A stretch of DNA of 64,000 bases from Hofstenia miamia (Eukaryota; Xenacoelomorpha; Acoela), in assembly GCA_004352715.1 (NCBI GenBank), contig SCFE01000023.1, positions 131,393 to 195,392 on the forward strand, in the 5' to 3' direction. Shown here piece after piece: positions 1-12,836 of this stretch. The notes under the pieces were generated by a model. The model had not been told where the DNA came from. It searched no databases and saw only the letters and a program-made list of their open reading frames with translations. Position numbers and translations under genes: made by a program. Positions within the stretch are counted from its first letter, which is position 1. Every line of letters begins with the position of its first letter.

Positions 1-1273
1 AGTTTTATGACTATGAAATACACGATGGACATTATACTTGATACACTTGTTGCTTTTACGTGCATCCGCCGCATAAATTAGACAACCATTAGTCAAATAC
101 ATGGTATTGATTCAAGGCTGAACTTTGAATTTTGAGCGTTCACAACATTCTTTACAACTTAAGCGTTAGAGGACACTTTGATCCATAGACGCAGGAAAAA
201 TAAGACATAGGGACCAGTTGCCACCTACCAGACAGGTAGACAAGAAATCCGAACAACTGTTTTTTCTTGCATGCATTGAAAAACAAGGCTATACGCATTT
301 CAGTCATGCCATTTTTCTTTATGCTAAATTTAGCAGACCCAATAAACAATGTATGCTCAAAGAGTAAACTAATGTCAAAATTATTATTGAACTATTTGTT
401 TGCATTGCATAGTGTTAGTATTTTAATCCACTATGCTTATTTTTCAACTACGCGTTGTTCTTCAATAGTTTAAAATTAAGTATTTTAAAAGAGTAATTTC
501 AATTACATAATCATTCAAACTGATGAAATAATAAATGTAATGATAAATTTTAGGGAGAAGTTCATTCTTCTAGACATCAATAATTTTGAAATATTGACTT
601 AGCAAAGAATAATAATGACATAGCAGTTCGGAAGAGCTTTCTTTAGAATATAAGAAAAAATAATTGGATTATATATTTTGTGCCCCAGCCGAAAAAGAAT
701 TTGGCTGCGCGCCTGCTCTGACATATGTATGTATATATGAGGACGCTGATTTAGAAACCCTGCCAGTGATGAACATGGCCCGTCAAATAGTTTCAAGAAA
801 AATTTTATTGCTGATTTATATATATATATAAGAAACGTTTTACGAACATTTAAAAAAGGATTTAAAAAAATATAATACTTCTGAAAACAAAATTATTAAA
901 TTCTATCAATGTGTGTTAGAATGAATGAAGGAAATTTTTTTATATGATGCTTAGTTAACTTTTTGATTTTTTGTAATTTAGCAAAAATTTAAAGAAATTT
1001 AACAAGAAATATAACAATTAATAAAAATATAAATATTAATATAATTATTATAAATTAAGTATGCGTGAGTTTGACTGCTGTCTTCTAAATGCTTAAAGTA
1101 CTTGCATTGCTTAAAAATTTAAGATATAAATTATTATATATTTTCCAGGTCTCCTTGCCTTAAAATAATTCAGTATGATACTAGAAAGAAAAATTTAAAT
1201 ATCTGAAAAATCAATTTTTTCTTGTCAATATATTCAGGTTTAAGAATTTTTTAAAACATCAGACGTTACTTAC
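1..1273. other. Left-edge AT-rich stretch, no confident gene
   Basis: This should be intron or further exons of the minus-strand gene whose last visible exon starts at 1274. I found no exon here that I can defend. A minus-strand frame around 240-350 could supply a phase-0 piece ending at a GTAGGT donor, but its start is ambiguous. A short TA run lies near 818-830. Confidence 0.4.
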
Positions 1274-1353
1274 AAGGTCTTGAAGCTGGGCAAGAAGGTT
1301 GTCTGTTACTTTATCATCTTTACTACTTTTAAACACATCATCCTCTCCGCTTT
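1274..1353 (-). CDS. Unknown gene, exon d (26 codons)
   Basis: It follows a 45-bp intron ending GATTCAG. It encodes ESGEDDVFKSSKDDK and then NLLAQLQDL, and ends in phase 0 at a strong GTAAGT donor. Confidence 0.75.
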
Positions 1354-3052
1354 CTGAATCAATTTTAAATTTTGAAAACTAATATATTGTAAGCATACCT
1401 TGACTGGCATCTGTATTAAGAGGCGAAAGCTTCTCACAATAGATGTTGTGTTCCACATCCCGGTCTAAAAAATTCATCTTTATAACATAAACGCTGAAAT
1501 AATATATTTATAATATTACACTAGCCAAGAACTTGAAATATATTGTTTTCGATAAGGTAAACTTTTTTAACAAAACACCAACAATTTACTGATCATTTTG
1601 ACAAAAACAAATGAATGAAAACAGCAGTTATTGACAACAGTCTATTTATTGCTAACATCTTGTAACAACAATCAATATATTAGATAGAGAAATTGATTCA
1701 TTGCAAGGTTTGTCTTCGATAGAATTTAGAACAAATTACGCAGGCGCTTAAAGCCAATAAATTTTAAGCAACTTTTACTAAAATCCTTTTAAAGAATTCC
1801 CGCAGTGTCATTTTTAAGGCATTACTGATGTGGTGACGATGATCGGTTAAATATATATAATCACATTTTCTATAAATTCCAAGGTATATTATGGTTGATG
1901 TCTTCTTCGATTTTTGTAGATGTCCGTTATCGCAATTAATATTTTCATGAATGTATCAACTTTTGTAAAATTATAATCAATATTTGAAAATTTCAAATTC
2001 TTCTTTATTTCACAACCAAATTTATATATATTTAGTTGCCTATTCACTGATTTTATGCACTATTAATACATCATTTGAATTATATTTTAGCCACAAATTG
2101 CTTGGGAATTGTTGAAAATTTTTCCTGATTGTAAAAAATTCTTAAACACCTATAGCTCAAAAACTATTAACGATATGCTCAATCTGAAAGCACATTGTGA
2201 TAGAGAAGAGTATCCAATTTGTTTTTCAGCCCCGCGACTTCTTACTTTGCACTCAAAGTTGTTTTTGCATCCATGGGCTCAAAAGTTTATAAATTCGTGA
2301 ATATTAAGTATGGAAAGAATTTAAATATATTTCATCAATTCGAAATTTTCAAAGAAAACTTGTTAATCTTTTCAACAACTTCAGCCACAGCAATACGCTT
2401 TAATTGAAGTTTTCAACATTGTATTAAAGTATGTTCCACAATAGATCTGCCCATGCCACACGATTTTAAATTTGCCAATAGACTTGCAAAAATTCCTTGT
2501 AAATGTGGAAAAACGGTTTTTCTTTTATAAAGGACGTTTGGCAGTTAAAGGTTGAAAATAGTCTTCTGATTATTTACAAAAATGATTAATAGGCATGCAT
2601 TAAATAAGAACTGTATTTGAATTTACTAGATTTTAATACTTTAAATTTACCTTTATCTCTCTTTAAAGTCTCAATGGTTTTTTGTAGAACTTGAATACTG
2701 TACTTTGGAAAAACCACCCGCTCGTCTTTTGTGGAAGTCAAAATTCTAAAGATTGTAAATTGACTCCGATTTCATTGGCCAGAAAGATTTCGCGTTCGCA
2801 AATCAATGCAGAGTTGCTTCTATATAACCTTTCGTGAATTTGTTCATTAATTATATTTGTGATAATTTTTTTGATGTAACAACACTTACAGAATTTTTTA
2901 AACAAATTAGCGTAAATTGAAAGAAAATTAACTTATATTTTATAAATTCCAGGGAAGCTAATTACTTACGGAGCCGACTCAATCATTCTTCCTTCTTGAT
3001 TATTCGTAGTTTCCCAAGAATTTCCGGTTGTCTTTGTTAAAGATTCTCTACC
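1274..3052 (-). CDS. Partial multi-exon gene, unknown protein (four exons)
   Basis: Four minus-strand exons (2970-3052, 2651-2745, 1399-1464, 1274-1353) join through GT-AG introns with matching phases: 2 to 2, 1 to 1, 1 to 1. The joined frame is 108 codons with no stop and is open at both ends. The peptide is hydrophilic. It starts GRESLTKTTGNSWETTNN, then has a probable helical stretch around FPKYSIQVLQKTIETLKRDK, an acidic patch SGEDDVFKSSKDD, and a second heptad-like end NLLAQLQDL. This composition suits a cytoplasmic scaffold or coiled-coil protein, but I do not recognise the family. The gene continues left of the window through a GTAAGT donor at 1268-1273, and its 5' part lies to the right. 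The introns are 224, 1186 and 45 bp, and the largest contains a dispersed repeat. An alternative start ATG exists at 1477, but the TTTTTTAG acceptor at 1465-1472 is the one that fits the upstream phase. Confidence 0.75.
1399..1464 (-). CDS. Unknown gene, exon c (21 codons)
   Basis: Acceptor TTTTTTAG; two bases complete GAC, then RDVEHNIYCEKLSPLNTDASQ and one base before the GTATGC donor. If splicing failed here, an in-frame ATG at 1477 could start a shorter protein. Confidence 0.72.
2110..2560 (+). repeat. Dispersed repeat, copy 1 (unnamed family)
   Basis: This segment is clearly related to 23405-23870 in the same orientation. Shared blocks include TATAGCTCAAAAACTATTAA, CCCCGCGA, a TTCGAAATTTTC block, GCCACAGCAATA, TTTTCAACATTG and GTAAATGTG. 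The copies differ by many substitutions and small indels, so they are old. I see no coding capacity or terminal inverted repeats. This copy lies in an intron of the unknown minus-strand gene. Confidence 0.75.
2651..2745 (-). CDS. Unknown gene, exon b (31 codons)
   Basis: Acceptor CTTTAG, donor GTAAAT. One base completes the proline codon, then ILTSTKDERVVFPKYSIQVL and a charged helix, leaving one G for the next exon. Confidence 0.78.
2970..3052 (-). CDS. Unknown gene, exon a (27 codons + 2 nt)
   Basis: Acceptor ACATTTAG immediately upstream, donor GTAAGT at 2964-2969. The frame starts in phase 0 with GRESLTKTTG and ends ESA plus CC, which the next exon completes as proline. Confidence 0.75.
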
Positions 3053-6000
3053 CTAAATGTATTGCTTCTAGACGGCTTTTATCAGAAAAAGCTCGCATGC
3101 TGTTCCACATGTAGGTAAAAGTATCGATGAATAGCTACACCTATTGGATTCAGTTTCCTAGACTTTCAAAGGAATTATTTCCACAGCAAATAATGGCTTT
3201 TGAAATACTTCCATTTAATAAATGTTGGAAGACAGGTGTGGGTGATACAGGTATTAAATAGCAATGGAGAAAAACATCGAGTTAACTAGGGAAATTATGA
3301 AAAAGTCAAACAATTAACTCGGCTCTTTTACACTTGTGTGCACATGAGTTTAACAATGTCCAAACGCGGCCAATAATCACTTACAAGGACCACTATTATT
3401 TGTAAACAGTTTAAAATTTTTTTATAACATACTGAACAAAAATATGACTACGTAACACTATCAAAATATGCAATTTCAAGAAATAGTTTAGTGAGTATTT
3501 ACCAAATAGGTACAACAGCAAATATATACACTTCCGATTTTGTTGATGATTTTTTTAATTTTTCATTGAAACTGAAGCAACTATCTGTGACAGAATTGAT
3601 TTATTGACATCATTGAGTAAAAGTAACATCAGATACATGCATCTCTAATTATGTTGATAAGCCATTTGAATTATTGGCCTTTGTAATTTTTTTAGTTTCT
3701 ACATGTTGTTCTTTTTTAAGTTTTTTCTTTGCATCAAAGAATAACTATTGCCCTATCATGGAAGTGAAACCAACTTAAACTGTAAAGTTTTGCAAATTCC
3801 AATCTAATGTTTGAAATTAAATTTTTGGTGCCAGGAAAACTTTAAGTGGTATTTCTAAGGCATATCAGTGGAATAAATATATTTCGTTTTCAATAACTCA
3901 GAACGATTCTTAATATATCAAACAAATTAAATTTAATTGAAATTTTTTGTAAAATTGTTATTTTTAATGAAAGAATATGTACATTAGTGAATCAACGTAA
4001 ATCTATGAATTTTTAACATCACTTAAATTTTGCATTAGCACCCCGAAATTTGTAAGAAATTTCAAGAAGTTTAAAGTGAAAGTTGTTTCACCTCCATGGG
4101 AGTATTAAATCAACGTCCAAATTAATATTTGGAATATTAACTAAAAAATACTAACCATCTTATTGGATATTGAATGAGGCCTGCTTATGATTGAATACGA
4201 AGCAATGGGTTAGCAGAAGATGCTCAATTACTATTTAAACGGTAAATATTTACAAATTAATGTGACCAAAGTGTTTACATTTACTATAATGCGACAGTTT
4301 CACAGCGTCAATGTGTTTGTTTCAAGAGTGATAGAAAGTGATCAGCGAATTTAAAATTTACTATGGCAGGACGCGGGGAGTGCATACTTACCTAACATCT
4401 GGAATGTGAAAATTTAAGTGCTTAAAGTGACTCCTTCAGAAATTGTTGAATCAAGAGATCGCAATGTAAAACTTTTTAATGTAAGAGTTATCAATTTAAA
4501 TCTTATCATTTGGAAAGATTTACCAACTAGTGATAACGGGTACAAATTTTTAATAAATATAGGTTTGTAATTTTTGTCGTGGTATTTATTTTATGTTATA
4601 CTGGAGTAGTAACTAACAAACATAAAATAATTGAGTAATGAAATACAATATTTTAAAATCAGTACAATTTTTCAGGCTTGGAACTGATGTGCATAGCTTA
4701 GCTACAATAAAGACTATCCAAATCTTAAATTCGACTGGGCAACGCTATTTAGTCAGAAGTTCCAAATAATGTATTTGATATTTTAATATATAATATATTT
4801 ATAATTAATCCTTATTCAATATGCAGATGCTAAGATTTTTGTTTCAGGGAATGCTGAAAAGAATAATTTGAAATTGACAGTTGTGTGAATGAGCAATAAT
4901 TGCAAGATGTACCTGGTCAAAGTGCGCACCGATCGCGTTGTTGGTATGCATTCTAACTGGCTTGAAATGCGGTGAAAGCGACAAAATTATGCACATTAAT
5001 GACTTTAAATGGCCATCAGCAAGATCTAAACATAGCCAAAATACACACTTGTCTAGCTACAGAATCACAGCTATTCTAATTTAAATGAGCATATTCGTAT
5101 GAACAAAATCATGCATCTTAAATTTTTTGTTTAATTTTGTTTGGTTCATTAGTATTTAAATTGACCACACTAAAAAGGTTTGCAAACATTCTTTGTGTAA
5201 AAAAATTATTATTTAGCAAGACAGTTGCCTACTAAAAGGCAACATTCAATTCTAAATACAAGTCAGTTTGTATGCACTTTCTGCAGAAGAAAACAGCTAA
5301 ACAGATAGTGAATGATGTAGCTGATTATTACATTAAAGTTAGTAATGGAGAAATTTATTATCATTTTGTCACTTTCACTGATTGTTAACGATGAAAACAT
5401 GGTCGTTACTGATTCAAAATTTGGTTGTAAGATAACGAGAATGATGATGACTATTCATTTTTATTAAATGATGATTTAGAAGAGAATGCTAATCATGTAC
5501 TTGAAAATATTTTGATATCAACAGATAGGAGACAAAATTTAAAACAATTGTCCAGTCAATCACTATTGAGCATTTTTGCCAAAGCAATTCATTTTTAACT
5601 GCTTATGTAGCCTTCAACCTGTTCTAACTGAACCATAGCAATGAAATCACTTGTTTGCTATCGGGATAAGTGGGTACGAGCACACTTTGCAATCCACGTC
5701 TTGTGTATATGAGTATATCAAATATGATTTTGTTCAAAAACAATGCTTGGTTATAATGCTGAAAGTGATTCTTGAGGTTATTGGAAATATCATGATTTTG
5801 GAGAACATAAAACTAACACATTCTATATTTAATATTCGAATATTAGTTTTAAATTTCTTTTTATCTCTCATTGTTTGGGCTTTTTGCAATCGCTCTGTCA
5901 TTAATTTTGAAAGATATCAAAATTTTTGCATAAGCAACAGCCGAATGTTCCTTTAACATTTTGAATCCAATACCAACAGTACCGTTTGTTTGCTTGACAA

Positions 6001-7973
6001 TATTTTGTTCAACTATGTAAATTGGTGATAGTTTTTTTCAACTAAATTAATTTTTATTTATGTCATTATTATGGAACTTCGCTCACTATAACCTTCCAAC
6101 ATATTTAAGTTTAATTTTACATATGCTATTTAGTCATATAATTAAAGTACGCTAAGATATAATGTCAGACGATGTCATTTCTATCACATCATACATTAAC
6201 AGATGATTACTCGAGCGATATAATCGCAAATAGTAGATGTCCAACTGTAATTTTTGAATTAGCAAATAAACCGTAAATTTAACATTTATCTAAGATGAAT
6301 ATTCAAATATATTGATACCTACTACCGAAGAGACAAGCGTTTCAATCCATGGAATGATTTATCCTTTTACAAATTGAGTTGCAAACATTTTTAATTTAAT
6401 GAGATGAAAAAAATAAAATGTTTATTTTAAATTTTTAGCACGATGAGCAATTTCAAAAAGAGAGGCGGAGGTTTCTTAAGTAAAAATTACTCTAAAATAA
6501 TGAAGACTAAGCCATATTAATTTTGACAACTAAACAAAATAATACATAATATATTAGAAATAATTCGGATTTATTTCCAGCAAGACTTAAAATAGAACAG
6601 CCACATAAACACAATTGTACCTAGAGTATCAAATCGACTACATTGCCTTACTCTTAAAGCGAATATCAACCAAGGAAGGGGATTTGATAAAGATATACCA
6701 AGCACTAATTTGCCCAGTACTGGAATAGTATAAGTTCAAGAGCAATCCTTTGAAATAATTCGAGAGAGCTCTCAACATTATAGAATCTGTAACATCACTT
6801 TTAGAAAGATGAAAAAACCAAATCTACAGATTGTGGAAACACAATGAACAATTACTATCATCCTACCATCTCATTCGTATAAGTCAGTATTCTCTCTCTT
6901 CTCTTTCTCTTTCTCTCTCCCAAAAAACCGAAGCCTTTCTACATATTTTTCAAAAGTAAATGCTTAGCAATTTTGGTTTTTTAATTTATTAGTTCTTCTT
7001 TTGTTTAAGATCAACCTAAAGTCGTTCCAGTTAATTATTTTTGATCAAATAGACTACTTTTCAACTCTCAAGTTAAGTTCGAATTTTTTCAAATCATAAA
7101 AAAATGCATGCGGGGATAATAGAAAAACTATAAAATGCCCTTACCGCCACTTCTAGCATTTTATTTATTTAATGCCAATTCGGCAAGATTTATGCAAGTG
7201 TTTGGTATTAATTTCAGTCGGTTTGCTATATTATGATATAACCTAATTTTAGTTTTTAAAGAGAATATGATATTAAAGTAAAATTTCAAAATGTTAATTT
7301 ATTATTCATCACATTCTTATTGAAACTGCCTAATTTATATAGGATAGTATAGGATGGGTATATGGAGATAATTTGTGTTAAAAGAAGTTTGATGAAATCA
7401 TTGAGATGACCTGAGGCGTTAACTCTGAGATAATCACATTGTACAGGATTATTAAATAAAGTTTAACCCTAATTCTACTGGGATTTTTTCAATATCTGTG
7501 ATTGCTTCCCAAATATTTCTTAAGCGCTTATAACTTACGAACTAATGAAGATAATTAACATCTGAAAACACCGCAACATAGACAACGCTGATATTGCACA
7601 TTGCGCGCCTGGACTGGACTAGCACAATTTTTCTTCAGAAAACCAAAAACTAATTGTTGTTCTCATAGACATTTGACAGCCTCATTATCTGAGCACTATG
7701 TATGGAAATAATTTGAAGATTTTTACAAAAATCTGATTTCACATTGACATAAATTCTTATTTGTATGTAATTCAGGTACAAAAACACATTTCGGCACGAA
7801 TCTTCATCATTGTGTGAGCAAGCCTAATCCCATAGATGTGTCCATGCAAATAGCTTTTAATATTTCTTAACAGGTTTGTGTAAAATTTGTTCAAAAATGT
7901 GGACAACACGCTTTGTTACTTAAAAGTAACACTAGTAGAAATAGAGTTAAAAAATATTTTGAAGTTACTATAA
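3053..7973. other. Featureless AT-rich stretch
   Basis: Probably intronic or intergenic. A CT-rich run lies at 6891-6920. Two weak minus-strand exon-like frames (about 3495-3580 ending at GTAAAT, and about 3374-3425 ending at GTAAGT) have splice-like ends but incompatible phases, so I do not call them. An ATACTTACCT at 4390 resembles the U1 5' end but nothing after it matches U1. Confidence 0.45.
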
Positions 7974-8294
7974 TCAAGGAAAAACTGGTCTGTTAGGCCT
8001 ATATATTACTCTAGCTCTAACTGAAGTAAAATTCATTAGTTTCCTGGTGTGATTATCCGTGTAAAATAACGTTTTTTCTATTAATCTAGATATCAGGGAA
8101 AACAAAGATTTTTTGTCCCTGTCTCTCACTGGCTCAATTCAGGGTTCAATTTGTAATTCTCTGGTAATGCCCGTGAGATCTAGTCGATTACTTCACCGTA
8201 AGGTTACCCTCCCGTTTTCTGCGTTTGGTCTTGTTCCCTTACCCGTGAGACTGGCATTGAGATCATCATTGGAAAAAAATACACAAACTCTCAT
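7974..8294 (-). pseudogene. Unassigned reading frame with two internal stops
   Basis: A 107-codon minus-strand frame starts MRVCVFFSNDDLNASLTG and ends PNRPVFP. Two in-frame TGA codons interrupt it. Base composition is richer in GC than the surroundings, and the frame is unusually long for this AT-rich DNA. The opposite strand is also open over part of it, so coding direction is uncertain. I recognise no family; a decayed transposon protein is the simplest guess. Confidence 0.28.
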
Positions 8295-9534
8295 TTTATC
8301 TTCGAAGCTGTGTCAAAACTATGCAATTTGAATAGCATGCGACTAATATCGCATCTAAGTTTGCAAAATGTTTGAAATTATGCGATTTACCGCTGACATT
8401 CGCCAACACTATGTCAAACTATGCAATTATTTGAAGGCTTGTAGAGCTGTACTGGGGCCCCGTCACACCACGTCTTGCCTGCACCCGAAACTGTATGTAT
8501 TACGGCGAGTACTAAGCATCAGTATTTGCACTAGTTTAATAGTCCTGCTACAAACGTGCACTCGTTAAATAATCCTAATTTCTCAAAAAATATTGCAGAA
8601 AAGGATCGATGAAAAATCAAGGTTAAATAGTCTGACGTTTTTTATATGCTTACCTAAATACTTAGTAAAATTCTTGCAAAAGATCCTTTTTGTATACAAA
8701 AAACATGTCTAAAATATTTTCAGCTACAAGATGTCGTTGCTTTGTTTTCCACCAGTGTACAGCCCTATAAACTAGAAAAATAAATGCATCTTCCTACAAA
8801 ATTGCATGGTCTGGTTCGCTTTACGTACAAGTACCATTAACTAAAGAAATTAAGATGCTGTGCGATTATAATATCTGGTTAAAATTCTATAGCAGATATT
8901 ACAAATATGAGGTACGGTAATGAAATGGAAAATTCCCCATATTTTAACAACGAAAAAAGGACGATTAAGGTTTCGACCTGGTTTCCAAATCTTCTTCGTT
9001 ACAAAGCAGTTTTCAACACCATGACTGCGGATATTCGTTGAGAATCATTTGAAAGATCACACTTCATTTCAAAGTTCATGTAAGAAGAAATCAAATTTTC
9101 AAAAATGGAATTCAATATTATTATCAACATGTAAAAATCTGGCTTATATAATAGCTATGTGAAATACCGATCAAAAAAAATTTCGTTTTGGGTCAAGAAG
9201 AGCAATATCCATAATTCTAGTGTTACCATCAAAAATTCATATTTTATTCTCATTTTCATTAGACTCCAATGAGATTAGTCTTGTTACTATCATTGGTGTT
9301 CACCCTATGCAACGAACATTTGGAATGAAAATATAAAACAAATAATGGGATGAGTCCATTACGGGACCGGTCCCAACTTATCAATGTAGTGCGTAATTGA
9401 GATGACATTAAAGTCACAGTAAGTTGTATGGGGTAAAACTTGGTTAATGGTAGCTATGGTTAATCGTATCTCGGTTTCAGTTGGTTACGATTTCTAATGG
9501 TTAACTATGTGATATTTTCGGTTAGCGGCAGTCA
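8295..9534. other. No gene seen
   Basis: AT-rich stretch with a short direct repeat (TGTCAAA-CTATGCAATT near 8311 and 8411) and GGTTA-rich sequence near 9430-9530. Nothing coding that I can support. Confidence 0.4.
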
Positions 9535-9813
9535 AATTTTTTGCGTATGACAGGATAGCTAGAACCATTTCATGCATCTTCCTACTTATTTATACATTGT
9601 TATCATCCTAAGTACAAGGCAATTGATCAGCAACAACTAAGAGCGATGTATGCTAGATAGAGCNNNNNNNNNNNNNNNNNNNNNAATTTTTTGCGTATGA
9701 CAGGATAGCTAGAACCATTTCATGCATCTTCCTACTTATTTATACATTGTTATCATCCTAAGTACAAGGCAATTGATCAGCAACAACTAAGAGCGATGTA
9801 TGCTAGATAGAGC
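9535..9813. repeat. 129-bp exact duplication across a 21-N gap
   Basis: Bases 9535-9663 reappear identically at 9685-9813, on either side of 21 Ns at 9664-9684. Identical sequence flanking a gap is the signature of overlapping contig ends that were not merged, so this is most likely a scaffold artefact and not a genomic repeat. Confidence 0.85.
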
Positions 9814-10095
9814 TGTGCTGTAAGATCATAATATATATTAGGAACTACATGCACTGTAATAACCCCAAAAGCTTAAATCGTCGTTTGAATGGTTTACGAT
9901 GTTGGTAACCCTAATGGGTAGAACTACCACGGTTATGATCGGTTGCAATTAACAATAATGCATTTCGTTCAGCAATGATTACAACCAGAAATAATTGAGA
10001 ATTGTGGAAAATATTTATGAAAGCTATATTCCCCTCACAATGAGTTTTTTGTTCTATGCAGTGTCAATTTGAAAAGAATTTAAAGTGCAATTTTT

Positions 10096-10101
<6 letters not shown>

Positions 10102-10141
<40 letters not shown>
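10102..10141. repeat. (TA)n microsatellite
   Basis: Uninterrupted TA dinucleotides for about 40 bp. Confidence 0.95.
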
Positions 10142-10142
<1 letters not shown>

Positions 10143-12785
10143 GTATATATGTAGGCTACATGATAAATTTTAAATAAGTTGGTAGTTCACCAATGTAATG
10201 TTTCTCCTTCGGAATAAATTCTTTTTCTTAATAGCTCTCCTGGCAAAAACTGACAAATACAAAAATTATACAATGGTGTAAGACGCACTATTACTGTTAA
10301 TAAATATTAAAAGATCAATTAATTAAGACTCATAGCTCTTTTCTGAGTATTAATAATAATTTCACTTTAGTGTTTTGTTTTTACAATGATTAGCTATTAA
10401 ATTCTTCTAACTGTATGCAAACGCAGTTTGGTGAATTGGCAAACATTGCTGTAATTTTGCGTTTCATTTAGCACAGTAAGAGTTTGAAACATTCGTAAAT
10501 GTAATATAAGCAGCACTCACTGTTATTTGCTGAAATAGAAAAATAACTAGGTCACACGTCAATACGTATATATTAAAAACACTTTCAGAGAATAGGAATT
10601 TTCTAATAAGGTCCATCTAGTTCCATGATAGGATTTCAAAATTTCTTCAATGATTTTTTCCGACTTTGGGCAGAATAGAAGTAATGCCTTGAGACCAACG
10701 GCAACCTTCAAACCACATGTAGGAAATGGACTCTGAATTGGACCACATCTAATGGACTAAACATTGAATAGGCTATGGGCCAAAACATTATTTCCCCGCA
10801 GTACCCTAACTAGTTATTATTATCTACTTAGTAAGTAACTGTACATCTTAGCTTATTGGGGTCATTCAAAGAACTGTATTATTGAAAATAAAATTGAATA
10901 ACTGACAAATAATATTTGCATTTCAACAAATTGTTTGTTTTACATAAGACCACAAATTGTAATATTTGAATAAATTTTCATTTAGTTTTACAATTTTACA
11001 AATATATTTAACCAAAAATTCTGTTATTGAGTTTTGTAAAGCCTAAACAATTAATTCGACTACAATTTTCAAACTTTATCAAATTCAATTAAAATCTAAA
11101 TTTTTAAATTGCTCTAGTTAGCAGCCGTTGAATCTAAAATTCAAATTTTGCAAAATTACATAATTGTCTATTGGATAAAAAATGCAATTGCTAACATTTT
11201 TAAGCTAGTAAATTTTTGAAATTCTAGTTTAGAAAAACAAAATTTTTCCACTTTGAACTCATAAAACAAATGTAGTAAAAATTGTTGGTGTTTTCAATAG
11301 ATACAAGATTAATTCATTATTTACTCTCTTATATAATATTTGTTTACGTTGCTAAATTGAAAACTAAGGAAAACCAGGAAACTTTCATAAAAATGGAGGC
11401 ATCATCGAAGACATGGCCACAGTAGAATTCGCCTAGAGGGAAACTAATTTGAAATGGAATGCTAACTTTTATTGAATTGTCAATCTTACCTCTGACAAAG
11501 TCAGTTTCAGTCAACCTGTCAGAATTACCTAATCTTCACCCATCAGTCTTTTCATGTGGATATTCGGAAAACGTATTCCCGCAGGAAGGTGAATTAAATT
11601 CTTTTGTTCTAGAAACTTTAACTTAATGAAATGGATTGTCGGGAATAAAATATAATTGCTAACACATAGTAAAGCTGATATGGAAGCCAAAGGGAAATTA
11701 GTGATACATTACTTTGCTACAACGGGATGTAAATTGTTTTTTATACAAATTAATTGAATCAGACGGGACTTCTTAAATGCTTACCATTTGGTGGTAAAAA
11801 TATTCAAGAAAGACGCATTTATATTGGCACTGAATCCCATGATTGCTAATAAACTGTTAGCTAAAGGATCATTAGTAAAACTTAAAATGTTTGGTTAATA
11901 TACACAGCAATTTAAACTTCTTTTCTAGGAATTTGTATATATTTGTGAAGTTTTAATTTGAAGTTTTTAGATTATTGCTGAAATTTTTTTGAATTATTAC
12001 ATTTCATCAGCAAAAATTGAATACAATGTTGTTAAAAAAGGTTAACTCATTTGCATTACACTTATGTCGTTTTTACAGTACACACATGTACTGTATTTAT
12101 ATAATATAAATGATTTTGAGTAAATATGGATGTATCCTAGTTCTTTAAGTGAAAAATGTATTGAAATCAATAGTAAAGTAGCGTACACACTTACAACTTT
12201 GCGCGCAACATTTCTTGATTTAATTATGCTTACAACCAAAAGTTGCAAGTTTGTACGCGATTCCAACTTTGTTGTGAACTTTAAATTAATATATTACGAT
12301 TCTGTCATTTCTCACAGAGAAACAATTTAACCGCTATTATTATTTACATAACTGACTAAAATTACCCACGATCTTTTCAAAACGAAGTCTTCTTTTTTTA
12401 GGCTGCTTGATTGTATTTGTTGTAGTGTATTTTATTAGTAGGTTTAACTTATACTAATGGCAGTAAATATAATTCAACCAAAAAATTGTCCACTTTAAAT
12501 CAGTATCCTTATTTAAAGAGTTCGTTATGATTGAACAATGCTCCTCATGAAAAAGGAAGCTCTGTGGATACTGTGATGTGCACAAACTTTTTGTCACAGT
12601 TTTCATATCATTTCCTGAAATAGTAAAAATTATCGGACATCATCGAATGAGAGAAGGAGAGAAAGATTTTTATTATATATTATAAAATATTACATATTTT
12701 TTAAACTTATATGATAGACTTACCCTTTAAGGTCCCCCCTTTCCTAGTAGTGCTATTGTTAATCCAATGTTATAAATTATTTATA

Positions 12786-12786
12786 C

Positions 12787-12826
<40 letters not shown>

Positions 12827-12836
12827 TATATATATT
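12786..12836. repeat. (TA)n microsatellite, one interruption
   Basis: TA dinucleotides for about 50 bp, with one GA interruption near the right end. Confidence 0.93.

Noticed and set aside
3374-3580. Two extra minus-strand exons for the left-edge gene
   Set aside because: Donors look good, but the phases do not connect to each other, and only one fits the next exon.
4389-4400. ATACTTACCT resembling the 5' end of U1 snRNA
   Set aside because: The following bases do not match any U1 stem or the Sm region; on the other strand it is just a splice-donor-like word.
11511-11588. Plus-strand 26-codon exon with TTTCAG acceptor
   Set aside because: Isolated, short, also open on the opposite strand, no neighbouring exon.
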